Assembly: GCF_003697845.1 (NCBI RefSeq)
Contig: NZ_RDQE01000001.1
Location: forward strand, 248,001 to 312,000
Source of the DNA: Halobellus captivus
GTDB taxonomy: Archaea; Halobacteriota; Halobacteria; Halobacteriales; Haloferacaceae
Reading direction: 5' to 3'
DNA length: 64,000 nt
The translations under genes and the position numbers were made by a program. The notes below the pieces were generated by a model that saw only the letters and a program-made list of their open reading frames with translations, searched no databases and had not been told where the DNA came from. Shown here in pieces: positions 24,464-33,211 of this stretch (position 1 is its first letter; every line of letters starts with the position of its first letter).

Positions 24464-25924
24464 CTAGGTTCCCTTCTCGATAGGTGCTTCCAGCAGGAGC
24501 CCCGGCGCGGTCACCGCGAACGGGATCTGTGATTTGTGCTTCTCACAGACGCCCGTCACCGTCCCGCGAGCATCGCCGATCCGCGAGACGCTACGGAGCA
24601 CGTCCGGCGTGTACTCTAGGAACATCCCGTCGACGCGGCCGTTCCGTTCCCCGTCGTCGAGACGGTAGGCCTCGGCGATCGGGAACTCCGCGGACCCGCA
24701 CTCCGGCCGATCCTCGGTCATGTCGTCGATGTCCTTCGCATATAGGGCGCTCGCCGGAAAGACGCCCGCCCGCTGGACGCGCTCGAACTCGTCGCGGAGC
24801 CACGGCTTCTTGAACCGCTCGACGTACACGTCGGCGTCGGCTTCGAGCTCCGCCGCCGTCGCGTCGCTGGCGTCAACGTCCAGGTGCCGGGCGTGGATCC
24901 GGGGCGGTTCGGTGAACCCGAGGCTGGGAACGCTGTTTCCGCTCGGATACGTGTCCTCCTCGGCGGCGGTGGTCGTGTTGTGGAGGCGACGCCGGACCCG
25001 GCCGTCGGAGACCAGTCGCGTCGGCGCGGTCGGTTTCACCTCGGCGTCGTACGCACGAGCCGCGAAGGACCCGGCGTGAACCGTGTCCTCGATCGAAAGC
25101 GTCTCCGGGCCGATCCGGTCGCCGACCTCGTAGGGGCTCATTCCCATGTAGTCGGCGTCGGCCTCGAGGTAGTGAGACACGAAGTGGAAGAGCTGGCCGG
25201 CCGCCTGCGGGCTCAACGCGACCGTCGTCTCGCCGGACGGGACGTCGACGGGATCGGCATCGGCGAGCGTGCGCGCGTCCGCCGCAGCGGATTCGATGGC
25301 GTCCGGAATCTCCTCGAGGAAGGCCGCTCCCTCGGTCGAGCCCGCGTGACGTCTCACTTTCGCCCCGTCGGCGAGCGTGAGGCTGAACTCCACTCTCGCC
25401 CGGTCGAGCGTCGTTTGGATGACGCTTCCGGTGGTGGTTCCGACGGCCTCCTCGATATGGGCGTCGACGTAGTTCGCCCACCGGCGGTCGAGATCGAGGT
25501 CGGCGGCGGCCGCGAAGCCCGCCTCGACGGCCGCGACCTTCTCGTCGACGTCGACCGACTCGATCCCCTCCTCGGACCAGCCGCCGTGGGTCGCTCGGTG
25601 GGTGGTGTAGGCGTCGAAGCGGCCGGGCTGGTCCTGGGCGAGCACCTCGCCGCTGCGGATCGCGCGGTCGGCGACGTCGGTGAGACTCTCCTCGTCGATC
25701 GAGTTGGTGTACCGGTAGTCGGCCGCGCCGTTCGCGAAGACCCGGAGCCAGACGCCGGTCTCGGTGAACTCGGTCGCGCTCCGCGGGCCATCGCCCGTGA
25801 CGACCGCGTCCGTCTTCTCCTGGTAGACGCCGCCGACCTCCGCGTACGACACCGCGTCGTTCGCCTCCAAGCTGTCGAGCAACCAGTCCATCGCGTCCAA
25901 CACGTCCTCGCGTTCGTCGGTCAT
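24464..25924 (-). CDS. TldD/PmbA-family protein with altered metalloprotease motif
   Basis: A 486-residue homologue of the TldD/TldE protease partners. The first part shows GVWLRVFANGAADYRYTNSID and a central segment DRARVEFSLTLADGAKV. Then comes the position of the zinc site: AAGQLFHFVSHYLEAD, where active TldD has HExxxH followed by LEGD. The first His is Phe246 and the catalytic Glu is His247, while the second His251 and the following Leu-Glu are kept. The C-terminus has TVTGVCEKHKSQIPFAV like the family's closing motif. It may be a TldE-like non-catalytic partner or a divergent enzyme. ATG at 25951 is an alternative start. Convergent with the peptide transporter. Confidence 0.82.
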   Translation of the reverse strand: MTDEREDVLDAMDWLLDSLEANDAVSYAEVGGVYQEKTDAVVTGDGPRSATEFTETGVWLRVFANGAADYRYTNSIDEESLTDVADRAIRSGEVLAQDQPGRFDAYTTHRATHGGWSEEGIESVDVDEKVAAVEAGFAAAADLDLDRRWANYVDAHIEEAVGTTTGSVIQTTLDRARVEFSLTLADGAKVRRHAGSTEGAAFLEEIPDAIESAAADARTLADADPVDVPSGETTVALSPQAAGQLFHFVSHYLEADADYMGMSPYEVGDRIGPETLSIEDTVHAGSFAARAYDAEVKPTAPTRLVSDGRVRRRLHNTTTAAEEDTYPSGNSVPSLGFTEPPRIHARHLDVDASDATAAELEADADVYVERFKKPWLRDEFERVQRAGVFPASALYAKDIDDMTEDRPECGSAEFPIAEAYRLDDGERNGRVDGMFLEYTPDVLRSVSRIGDARGTVTGVCEKHKSQIPFAVTAPGLLLEAPIEKGT

Positions 25925-26011
25925 AACGGTGTGATCGCCGCTCTCACACATGAAACCCGTGACTTCCGGAAGGACTGTTCGGCGATCCGTGAACTCGAGG
26001 CGTCGTGCGGA

Positions 26012-26254
26012 TCAGCGTTCGTTTCTCCGGCGTTGTTCCTCCGCTTCCGCCTCGTACTGCCTCGCCACTCGTTTCTCTTGGAGCTTCTTTCTGTACTCCC
26101 AGTACCCGGCACCGAGGATGAGAGCGGCGAACACGACGCCCTGAAACAGCGCGCCGTCGGACGCGAAGTACGCGAACGCGGCGGCCGCAAAGAGCAGCGA
26201 GAGCCCGAGCGTCGCCCTCGCCCATCGCTGTTTCGGGAGGCGAGGGAGATCCAT
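26012..26254 (-). CDS. Small membrane protein, two helices
   Basis: An 80-residue protein: basic N-terminus (LPKQRWAR), two hydrophobic segments at about residues 14-31 and 35-52, then a charged helical tail rich in Lys, Arg and Glu (EYRKKLQEKRVARQYEAE) that probably forms a cytoplasmic coiled coil. No family recognised. It is transcribed in the same direction as the glutaredoxin gene upstream, 69 bases away. Codon use matches its neighbours. Confidence 0.6.
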   Translation of the reverse strand: MDLPRLPKQRWARATLGLSLLFAAAAFAYFASDGALFQGVVFAALILGAGYWEYRKKLQEKRVARQYEAEAEEQRRRNER

Positions 26255-26323
26255 GCCGACGGATCCGTCTCGGAACGTATCAACGTTGGCCTTCGGAAAC
26301 GACGACCGTTCGTCCCGGTGCGT

Positions 26324-26578
26324 CTAGCTCGCGTTGCCGTACGTCTCCTCGAGGTATTCGACGATGTCGTCGCTCTCGGGCATCGCGTCGATCCCGTTCG
26401 CCTCGTCGACGAGGACGGGCACGCCCGTCTGGCCGCTTACCTCCTCGACCTCGGTCCGCTCTCCGTGCGGGCGCGGGACCATGATCGACTCGTACTCGAG
26501 GTCGAGCTCGGCGAGCGTCTCCTTGACCTTCGCACAGTACGGGCAACCCTCCAGTTCGTAGAGTTTCAGGTCCGTCAT
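26324..26578 (-). CDS. Glutaredoxin-like protein
   Basis: An 84-residue thioredoxin-fold protein with the redox motif C12-P-Y-C15 after the first strand (LKLYELEGCPYC) and the conserved cis-proline region TGVPVLVDE. The end (SDDIVEYLEETYGN) matches the glutathione-type helix of glutaredoxins and glutathione transferase N-domains. Haloarchaea use gamma-glutamylcysteine in place of glutathione, so the partner thiol is probably that. The ATG before TDLKLYE is chosen; a longer frame starts in noncoding sequence. Confidence 0.85.
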   Translation of the reverse strand: MTDLKLYELEGCPYCAKVKETLAELDLEYESIMVPRPHGERTEVEEVSGQTGVPVLVDEANGIDAMPESDDIVEYLEETYGNAS

Positions 26579-26700
26579 CGCCCGAGGATAGGGGCTCGGC
26601 AGGTAAAGAACCTCCGCGGTCGGTGGAGGGACGCGCACGGGCGGATCGTGGCCGCCGTCGACCGCGGCGGTCGGGGACTACGCGCCGCTCGATGGAGGCG

Positions 26701-28080
26701 CTACAGGATCACGTCGCGAGTCTGGAGCACGTAGTAGACGACGAGCAGCGCCGCGATGGCGTACTGGCCGAGGTCGACGTCGTCGTACTCGCCGGTCGCG
26801 ACCTTGATCAGCGGGTACGCGACGATCCCGGCCGCCAGGCCGTCGGCGATCGAGTAGGCGAACGGCATCACGGTGACGGTGAGTCCGGCGGACACCGCCC
26901 ACGCCGGGTCGGACCAATCGACCTCGGTGACCCCCTGGAGCATCATCACGCCGACGACGATGACGGCGATGAAGGAGGCGTACGCGGGGATGGCCGCGAC
27001 GACGGGTACCGCGAGAAGCGAGAGGAGGAAGCCGGCGGCGACGACGAGCGCGGTGAGACCGGTGCGACCGCCCTCCTCGACCCCGGCCGACGACTCGATG
27101 TACGTCGTCACCGTGGAGGTGCCGAGCATCGCGCCGACGGTGGTGCCGACCGCGTCGGCCATCAGCGGCTCGTCCATCTCCGGGAGGTCGCCGTCCTCGT
27201 CGAGGAAGTCGCCGAACTGCGAGACGCCGATGAGCGTCCCGGCGGTGTCGAAGAAGTCGACGAAGAAGAACGTGAAGACGACGAGCGTGAAGGTGAGCGG
27301 TTCGATGTCGGCGAGCCCCTCGAGGAACGCGCCCGCGAGCGGGGTGATGTCGTACTGGGCGGCCGGCAGCGACTCGGGCGTGACGACGCCGCGCTCGAAG
27401 ACCCCGCCGAGCGTGAGCAGCCAGCCGGAGAGCGCGGTGGTCAGGATGCCGAGGATGACCGCGCCCGTGATCCCGCGGGCCCACAGCGCGAAGGTCAACC
27501 CCAGCCCGAGGATCCCGAGGATCGACCACGGGTTTCCGAACACCGCGCCGAGCGTGACGAGCGTCGCGTCGTCGGGAACGACGAGCCGGAGCTCCTGAAG
27601 CCCGATGAACAGGAGGAACAGTCCGATACCCGCGCCGACCGAACGCTTGACGGGCTCGGGGAACAGCCGGATCACGTACTTGCGTGCGCCGACCGCGGTC
27701 AACGCGATGAACAACAGCCCCTCGACGAAGACGGCGGCGAGCGCCGTCTGCCACGGGATGCCCAGACCGATCACCACGGTGAACGCGAAGAACGCGTTGA
27801 GTCCCATTCCGGGCGCGAGCCCGAACGGCCGGTTGGCGTAGACGGCCATCACCAGCGTCCCGGCCGCGGACGCGAGGATCGTCGCGATGGCGATCATCTG
27901 GACCACCTCGATGAACTCGTATCCCGGGATCTGGATCGCCTCCGCGAGGATGAACGGGTTCACCACGATGATGTACGACATGGCGAGGAACGTCGTGATC
28001 CCCGCAACCAACTCGGTCCGGAAGTCCGATCCGTGCCCCTCGACGTCGAACCGTGCCGTCAACGTGTCTACGATCCCCAT
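26701..28080 (-). CDS. NCS2 (AzgA-type) purine permease
   Basis: A 459-residue membrane transporter of the hypoxanthine/guanine/adenine subgroup of NCS2. Recognisable segments: DFRTELVAGITTFLAMSYIIVVNPFIL near the start, the substrate-site helix GLNAFFAFTVV, FFVDFFDTAGTLIGVSQ, ESSAGVEEGGRTGLTALVVA in the second half. Proton-coupled uptake of purine bases is the likely role. The gene for a helix-turn-helix phosphoribosyltransferase lies just upstream on the same strand, and a palindrome separates them, so purine-responsive control is plausible. Confidence 0.92.
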   Translation of the reverse strand: MGIVDTLTARFDVEGHGSDFRTELVAGITTFLAMSYIIVVNPFILAEAIQIPGYEFIEVVQMIAIATILASAAGTLVMAVYANRPFGLAPGMGLNAFFAFTVVIGLGIPWQTALAAVFVEGLLFIALTAVGARKYVIRLFPEPVKRSVGAGIGLFLLFIGLQELRLVVPDDATLVTLGAVFGNPWSILGILGLGLTFALWARGITGAVILGILTTALSGWLLTLGGVFERGVVTPESLPAAQYDITPLAGAFLEGLADIEPLTFTLVVFTFFFVDFFDTAGTLIGVSQFGDFLDEDGDLPEMDEPLMADAVGTTVGAMLGTSTVTTYIESSAGVEEGGRTGLTALVVAAGFLLSLLAVPVVAAIPAYASFIAVIVVGVMMLQGVTEVDWSDPAWAVSAGLTVTVMPFAYSIADGLAAGIVAYPLIKVATGEYDDVDLGQYAIAALLVVYYVLQTRDVIL

Positions 28081-28110
28081 TGGTTACTCGTGGATACTCC
28101 CGGTGTCAGA

Positions 28111-28158
28111 CATAAGTATTACTACCTGAAATAAGCAGATATACACAAATGTGCATAT
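28111..28158 (-). promoter_or_regulatory. TATA box and palindromic operator candidate of purine permease
   Basis: On the minus strand TACTTATG (around 28111-28118) stands about 35 bases before the permease ATG. Farther upstream, ATATACACA and TGTGCATAT (28139-28158 on +) form a near-perfect palindrome (8 of 9 pairs) with a 2-base centre. Its place about 60-78 bases upstream of the start and its symmetry fit a dimeric regulator. Confidence 0.55.
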
Positions 28159-28244
28159 AGATCTCGTCGAGCTGTCGTTTCATCGTCAAAAACTGGTCGA
28201 ACGTGCGAACGGCGTGGTCCGCGACGACGCGATCGGCCCGGTTC

Positions 28245-28958
28245 CTACTCGAAGGTCGTCAGCGCGCCGACGGGGGCGTCGGTGATCTCGCGGGCCCGGC
28301 GCATGCCCTCGTCGCCGACGGCGATGAGCGTGAACACGCCGCCGACGTCGGCGTCGGCCTGTAACGCGATGTCTAAGAGGAGCTCCTGGGTCTCGCCCGA
28401 TCGGATCAGGTCGTCGACAACGAGGACGGTGTCGCCCGCCTCGATGGCGCGTTTCGGCAGGTAATAGGTGAGTTCGATGCCGGAGGCGAGCCGCTGGCGC
28501 GACTCGATGAACTCCTCGACCGCGGTCTCCTTCGACTTCTTGGCGTACGCCAGCCGGGCGTCGAAGAAGGAGGCCATCGCCGCACCGAGAGTGATCCCGT
28601 CGGTCGCGGCGGTGAGCACCACGTCGGGCGAGGCGAACTCGAACGTCTCGGCCGCGACTGGCGCGACCAGGTCGAGGAAGGACTGATCGAAGACGACGCC
28701 GCTGTTGTCCACGTATCCCTCGTCGTCGAAGGCGACGCGGGCGACCAGTTCGTCGGCGAGCGCGTCGCGGCCGACCTCGGAGACGACCTCGCGCGCCCGG
28801 TCGGCGCCGGGGAGCACGTGGCCGTTCACGTACCGGTTCAGATCGCCCGCCGGCAGCCCCGTGAGCGTCGACAGCTCCTCGTACGTCCGCGTCTCCTTCA
28901 ACGTCCGCAACACGGCGACCGCCTGTAACTGGAGGGCCGCCTTCTCTGCGCGGTTCAT
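28245..28958 (-). CDS. HTH-phosphoribosyltransferase regulator, probably purine-sensing
   Basis: A 237-residue protein with two parts. Residues 24-60 form a helix-turn-helix like XRE domains (TYEELSTLTGLPAGDLNRYVNG). Residues 85-237 form a phosphoribosyltransferase domain with the PRPP-binding signature VLVVDDLIRSGET (178-190) and an ATDGITLGAAM loop. This layout recalls bacterial PurR and archaeal GfcR, where PRPP or a purine is the signal. It is different in its N-terminus from GfcR as I remember it. Placed upstream of an NCS2 purine permease with a palindrome between them, it probably controls that gene. It could instead be a true salvage enzyme. Confidence 0.85.
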   Translation of the reverse strand: MNRAEKAALQLQAVAVLRTLKETRTYEELSTLTGLPAGDLNRYVNGHVLPGADRAREVVSEVGRDALADELVARVAFDDEGYVDNSGVVFDQSFLDLVAPVAAETFEFASPDVVLTAATDGITLGAAMASFFDARLAYAKKSKETAVEEFIESRQRLASGIELTYYLPKRAIEAGDTVLVVDDLIRSGETQELLLDIALQADADVGGVFTLIAVGDEGMRRAREITDAPVGALTTFE

Positions 28959-29041
28959 GTTAATGATCGTGATCGCACAAGTATGAATACATCGAAGTTC
29001 CGTCGCGTGAGTGTATCCACGAACGACGAACTCCGAGGCGG

Positions 29042-29884
29042 CTATCGCTCGCGGACGACGACGAACTCCGCGAGGTCACGGAGGTACTCGATCGCCTCCG
29101 TTTCGGGCGGGTTCGCGTCCTCGAGCGCGGCGAGCGCGAGCTCGGACTGCTCTCGCGCGCGTTCGTCGACCTCAGCCGGCGAGAGCGAGGTCACCTGGAC
29201 GACCGACGGCCGGTCCATCTCGGCGTCCTGGCCCGTGGGCTTGCCGAGGTCGTCGGCGTCGGCGGTGGCGTCGAGCACGTCGTCGCGCATCTGGAAGGCG
29301 ACGCCGACGCGCTCTGCGTACTCGCCGAACGACTCGATCGCGGCCGGCTCCGCGCCGCCCGCGACCGCGCCGAGCTCCGCGGCCGCGCGGAACAGCGCGC
29401 CGGTCTTCCGGCGAGCGAGCTCCATGTACTCGGCCTCCGTGGTCGGGCGGGCGGCGAGCTCCGTCGCCTCCCCCTCGCCGAGTTCGACCATCGCCTCGGC
29501 GACGGTCCGCATCGCCCGCTCGTCGGCCGAGAAGAGCGCGAACGCCTCCCCGAGGAGCCCGTCGCTCGTGATCATCGCCGGACCGTAGCCGAACTCGGCC
29601 CACGCGGAGGGGGTCCCGCGACGGACGTCCGAGCGGTCGATGATGTCGTCGATCACGAGCGAGGCGTTGTGGACGAACTCGATGCCGGCCGCGAAGTCGA
29701 CGGCGTCGTCCGGGTCGCCGTCGAACGCCTCGCAGGCGAGGATCGTCACCGCCGGGCGCACGCGCTTGCCGCCCGCGAGCACGACGTGCGCGAGCTCGTC
29801 GGACAGCTCCTCGGGCTCGACGCGGTCGATGACCCCCTCGATCCGCTCCTCGACCAGCGCGACCCGGCGCTCCAGGTACTCCAT
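29042..29884 (-). CDS. Isoprenyl diphosphate synthase (IdsA-like)
   Basis: Builds C15-C25 prenyl diphosphates for archaeal lipids, carotenoids and quinones by successive addition of isopentenyl diphosphate. The 280-residue protein has LAGGKRVRP (substrate-binding Lys-Arg), the first aspartate-rich motif DDIID (79-83) with downstream DVRRGTPS, and the second one DDVLD (201-205) with GKPTGQD. It is shorter than the usual 330-350 residues and the C-terminal helix is trimmed. The residue before the first motif and the lack of a bulky residue at -5 would set chain length, but I cannot predict it. The genome likely carries more than one such enzyme. Confidence 0.88.
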   Translation of the reverse strand: MEYLERRVALVEERIEGVIDRVEPEELSDELAHVVLAGGKRVRPAVTILACEAFDGDPDDAVDFAAGIEFVHNASLVIDDIIDRSDVRRGTPSAWAEFGYGPAMITSDGLLGEAFALFSADERAMRTVAEAMVELGEGEATELAARPTTEAEYMELARRKTGALFRAAAELGAVAGGAEPAAIESFGEYAERVGVAFQMRDDVLDATADADDLGKPTGQDAEMDRPSVVQVTSLSPAEVDERAREQSELALAALEDANPPETEAIEYLRDLAEFVVVRER

Positions 29885-29984
29885 CTACTGAGGGGAGGGG
29901 ACGGCCGCGCAAAGGCCTAACGGAACGGCGGCCGGGGGAGCGGAAGGGGGACGAACGTCAACGCGCGTCCGACGTTCGGTACGA

Positions 29985-30653
29985 CTACTGGAACCGGATC
30001 CCGAGGTCGTGAAGCCGCTCGTTGTTGTTCGCGACGTTGATCAAAAGCGGGGTGAGCCCCTCGATCTCGGGGGCGTTCGCGATCCCGCCGGCGTCGAGCG
30101 CGCGGAGCCCCTCGATCCCCTCGGCGACGTCCGTCACGATCCCCTTCGCGTCCTCGTCGTCGCCGATCACGAGCGTGTCGATCCCGAGGTCGGCGTCGAG
30201 GTTCGCGAGGCGCGCGGCCGCGAGGTTGTGGAACGCGCCGACGACCGCGACGCCCTCGGGTGCCGCGTCCGCCACGATCCGGGTGACTGACCCCGCGCCG
30301 GGCTTGTGGTAGTGGAAGCCGTCGTCGTCGCGTTTCATCCCGGTGGCCGGCGAGACGAGGACGTCCCCCTCCTCGAGCGCGTCCGCGACCTCCTCGACCG
30401 TGTCGCCGACGTGGTACGGCGGGACCGCGAGCACGATCACGTTCGCCCGCTCGGCGGCCGCGACGTTCTCGAACCCGCGTACCTCGCGGTCGAGCCCGCG
30501 GCTGTCGAGTTCCGTGGTGTACTCTCCGGCTTTCGTCTCGGCCTTCTCGGCGTCTCGCGACCCGATCAGGACCTCGTGGGACGTGTCGGCGGCGAGGCGG
30601 AGCGCGAGCCCCTCCCCGATGTCGCCGGTGCCGCCGAGTATCGCGATGTCCAT
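29985..30653 (-). CDS. npdG: F420-dependent NADP reductase NpdG
   Basis: Transfers hydride between reduced coenzyme F420 and NADP. The 222-residue protein begins with the nucleotide-binding loop ILGGTGDIGEGLALRL and the following GSRDAEKAE, whose Ser-Arg recognises the 2'-phosphate of NADP. Further family motifs are AVPPYHVGDTVEEV, SPATGMKRD, VGAFHNLAAARL and the C-terminal APEIEGLTPLLINVA. Length is typical. It is transcribed away from the MazG-like gene. Confidence 0.92.
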   Translation of the reverse strand: MDIAILGGTGDIGEGLALRLAADTSHEVLIGSRDAEKAETKAGEYTTELDSRGLDREVRGFENVAAAERANVIVLAVPPYHVGDTVEEVADALEEGDVLVSPATGMKRDDDGFHYHKPGAGSVTRIVADAAPEGVAVVGAFHNLAAARLANLDADLGIDTLVIGDDEDAKGIVTDVAEGIEGLRALDAGGIANAPEIEGLTPLLINVANNNERLHDLGIRFQ

Positions 30654-30784
30654 GGGATCCGTCGGCGCGTTACGACCTTAGGAGTTGCGTGACCGGCCGT
30701 CCTCGCCACCGGCGGGATCGCCCACGCGACCGCCGACCGACGACGTTCGGTGCGCCTATACGCCGCCCGCCCCATCCGGTCGCC

Positions 30785-31090
30785 ATGGACGAGCAGGACC
30801 GCGTTTCGGCGTTCGTCGACGAACACGGGCTGGAGGCCGACCTCGCGTACCGCGTGCTCGACCTCGAGAGCGAGGTCGGCGAGGTCGCAAAGGAGGTGAC
30901 GACTTCGACCGGCTACGGGTCGAACCCCGAGGACGCGGCGATCGCAGCCGACGAGATCGGCGACTGTCTGTTCGCGCTGCTGGCGGTCGCCGAGGCCGCC
31001 GACGTCGACGCCGGCGACGCGCTCGACGTGGCACTCGAGAAGTACGAGGCGCGGATCGACGAGACCGGCGGGGCCGGCTCGGGGGAGTAG
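30785..31090 (+). CDS. MazG-like nucleotide pyrophosphohydrolase
   Basis: A 101-residue all-helical protein. Residues LDLESEVGEVAKEV followed by ADEIGDCLFALLAVAEAADVD show the EXXE...EXXD magnesium-binding pattern of the MazG/dUTPase-2 superfamily, which hydrolyses nucleoside triphosphates to monophosphates. The small single-domain form is common in archaea; substrate cannot be told. The ATG follows closely after an ATACGCC element. Convergent with the ribose-1-phosphate kinase gene. Confidence 0.85.
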   Translation: MDEQDRVSAFVDEHGLEADLAYRVLDLESEVGEVAKEVTTSTGYGSNPEDAAIAADEIGDCLFALLAVAEAADVDAGDALDVALEKYEARIDETGGAGSGE

Positions 31091-31129
31091 GGCGACGACC
31101 GGGAACGCGCTCCGCGTTCGCCCCTCCGC

Positions 31130-32158
31130 TCACGCCCGTATCTCGATCAGCAGGTCCGCCTCCGGCGACTCGCCCATGATCGACCGAACCCGCTCCCACG
31201 AGAGGTCCGCACGGGCGGTGACGGTCCCGGCCGCGATCGCACCGCAGGCGTTGGCGACGAGGAGCGGGACCTGATACTCGCGCGGGTCGTGGCCGAACCC
31301 GCCGTCCGCCATCTCGGGCTCCCTGAGCGCTGCGCCGAGGAATCCCGCCGCGAACGCGTCGCCCGCGCCGGCCGTGTCGACCGCGTCGACGTCGAACCCG
31401 GGATGCGAGACGTCGCCGTTCGGGGTGTGAACCGTCGCGCCGTCGCCGCCGTGTTTGATCGCCACGACGCGGTCGTCGGGCGCGCGTGGGTCGATGTCGG
31501 TCGCGTCGGCCAGCGCGTCCGCCTCGCGGTCGTTCACGAAGATCAGGTCCGACGCGTGAAGCGCCGCGTCGTATCCACGATCGGTCACCCGCCGGCCGGG
31601 ATCGAAGCTCCGCGTCGGCCCGAGTTCCGCGGCGGTCGTCGCCAGCGCGGCCGCGGTCTCGGGCTGTTGGCCCGTCAGGTGGAGGTGATCGGCGGCGGCG
31701 AGCGTCTCGCGGTCGAGGTCGCCGGCCGAGAACGCCTCGTTCGCGCCGTCGTTGGCGAGCATCAACAGCTCGCCGTCCCCGTCGACGATCACGTACGTGA
31801 CCGAGGTGGGCTCGTCGGCGGCGACGAGCACGTGGCCGGGGTCGACGCCCGCGCTCGCGAGCTCACGCAGGGCGAGCGCGCCGGACTCGTCGCCGCCGAC
31901 GCTCCCGAAGACGACCGACTGCCCGCCGAGTCCCACGACGCCGACCGCCACGTTGGCGGCGCTGCCGCCGCCCGACTGTTCGAGACGCTCGATCCGCGTC
32001 TCCCCGTCGCGCTCCGGCAGCTCGTCAACGTGGATCGTCACGTCCCAGTTGATGTGGCCCGCCGAGATCACCGCCGGCGGCCCGCGTCCGTTCTCGGGTT
32101 CGAGGTCCGGGTCGTTCGTGGGCTCGACCTCCCGCTCTTCGGATCCCTCGCCGCTCAT
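31130..32158 (-). CDS. PfkB-family kinase, probable ribose-1-phosphate kinase
   Basis: A 342-residue ribokinase-fold enzyme. GGGSAANVA (63-71) and the anion-hole signature DTAGAGDAF (261-269, catalytic Asp267) are intact. In the known haloarchaeal nucleoside pathway, an ATP-dependent PfkB kinase converts ribose 1-phosphate to ribose 1,5-bisphosphate; the next gene upstream is the isomerase for that product and the two overlap by ATGA. This supports ribose-1-phosphate as substrate over other sugars or nucleosides. The N-terminal 30 residues are an acidic extension. The longer frame upstream is antisense to the isomerase and is rejected. Confidence 0.85.
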   Translation of the reverse strand: MSGEGSEEREVEPTNDPDLEPENGRGPPAVISAGHINWDVTIHVDELPERDGETRIERLEQSGGGSAANVAVGVVGLGGQSVVFGSVGGDESGALALRELASAGVDPGHVLVAADEPTSVTYVIVDGDGELLMLANDGANEAFSAGDLDRETLAAADHLHLTGQQPETAAALATTAAELGPTRSFDPGRRVTDRGYDAALHASDLIFVNDREADALADATDIDPRAPDDRVVAIKHGGDGATVHTPNGDVSHPGFDVDAVDTAGAGDAFAAGFLGAALREPEMADGGFGHDPREYQVPLLVANACGAIAAGTVTARADLSWERVRSIMGESPEADLLIEIRA

Positions 32159-33111
32159 GGCTCGGCCCACGGCTCCGCGGCCCCCTCGCCGAACAGCTCG
32201 CGCATCAGCGTCACGATGCTCTCGGGCGGGAACTGCCCGTGTTCGGTCACGATCGCGTCCATGTACCGCGGCGGCGTCACGTCGAACGCGGGGTTCTCGA
32301 CCGCGATCTCGCCGATCCCCGCACGGGTCTCCGGGTCGATCACCTCCGCCTCGTCGCGCATCTCGATCTCCACGGTGTGGCCCGTCAGCGTCTCCGGATG
32401 GAGCTTGATCGTCTGTGCGGCGGTCATGATCGGGACGCCGCGTTCGCGCGCGTTGACGGCGAGTCCCGAGGTGCCGATCTTGTTGATGACGCCGCCGTCG
32501 GCGGCGATCGAGTCGGCCCCGACGAGGACGTGGTCCGCCTCGTTCAGGTAGCGTCGCGCCGCGGAGTCGACGATGAGCGTGACCGGAACGCCCATCCCCC
32601 GGAGCTGTTCGGCGGTGATGTGTCCCTGGTTCCGCGGACGAGTCTCCTTGACTATCGCCTCGATCTCCTTGCCCCCTTCGACGGCCGCCTCGATGCACGC
32701 GAGCGCGTCCGTCGAGTGACAGTGGGTCATCACCGTGTCGCCGTCGGCGAGGCGGTTCGCGCCCACGCGGCCGAGGTCCTCCTGGGCGCGGTCGAGCTGT
32801 GCGACGAACTCCGCGACTGCGTCAGTCACGCTCTCTCGGAGGGCATCGACGTTCCGGCCGTCCATCCGCCGGAGGACGTACCGGAGCGCGTTCGGCAGCG
32901 AGACGGCCGTCGGGCGGGTCTCGCGAAGCCGTCTGGCGGCCGCACGCATCGACGCGCGGAACGCCGCGGGCGAGTCGGCCTCGGCCTCGCGCGCCTGCGT
33001 GCCGAGCGCCTCCGCGGCACCGGCCGCGATCGTCGCCGCGCCGCGGATCTCCATCGACGCGATCGCCTCCGCGGTCTCCTCGACGTCGGGGGCGAGTCGG
33101 TGGTCGGTCAT
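32155..33111 (-). CDS. Ribose-1,5-bisphosphate isomerase
   Basis: Converts ribose 1,5-bisphosphate to ribulose 1,5-bisphosphate. The 318-residue protein belongs to the eIF2B-alpha/MtnA/R15P isomerase superfamily. The two catalytic residues known from Thermococcus kodakarensis (Cys133, Asp202) match Cys131 in MTHCHSTDAL and Asp200 in LVGADSIAADGG. Conserved KETRPRNQGH and NKIGTSGLAV motifs bind the phosphate groups. ATG at 33111 preferred over one nine codons upstream. In haloarchaea without Rubisco, ribulose bisphosphate goes through a phosphatase and aldolase; both candidates are the next two genes. Confidence 0.92.
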   Translation of the reverse strand: MTDHRLAPDVEETAEAIASMEIRGAATIAAGAAEALGTQAREAEADSPAAFRASMRAAARRLRETRPTAVSLPNALRYVLRRMDGRNVDALRESVTDAVAEFVAQLDRAQEDLGRVGANRLADGDTVMTHCHSTDALACIEAAVEGGKEIEAIVKETRPRNQGHITAEQLRGMGVPVTLIVDSAARRYLNEADHVLVGADSIAADGGVINKIGTSGLAVNARERGVPIMTAAQTIKLHPETLTGHTVEIEMRDEAEVIDPETRAGIGEIAVENPAFDVTPPRYMDAIVTEHGQFPPESIVTLMRELFGEGAAEPWAEP

Positions 33112-33211
33112 GTCGATACCGTTTCCCGCGGGACGCATATAAACCCCGCTCGGCCGTCCGGCGTTCGACTCGCTCCCCCGCCTCGCTCCTCGACCCGCCC
33201 AGCCCTCCGGC

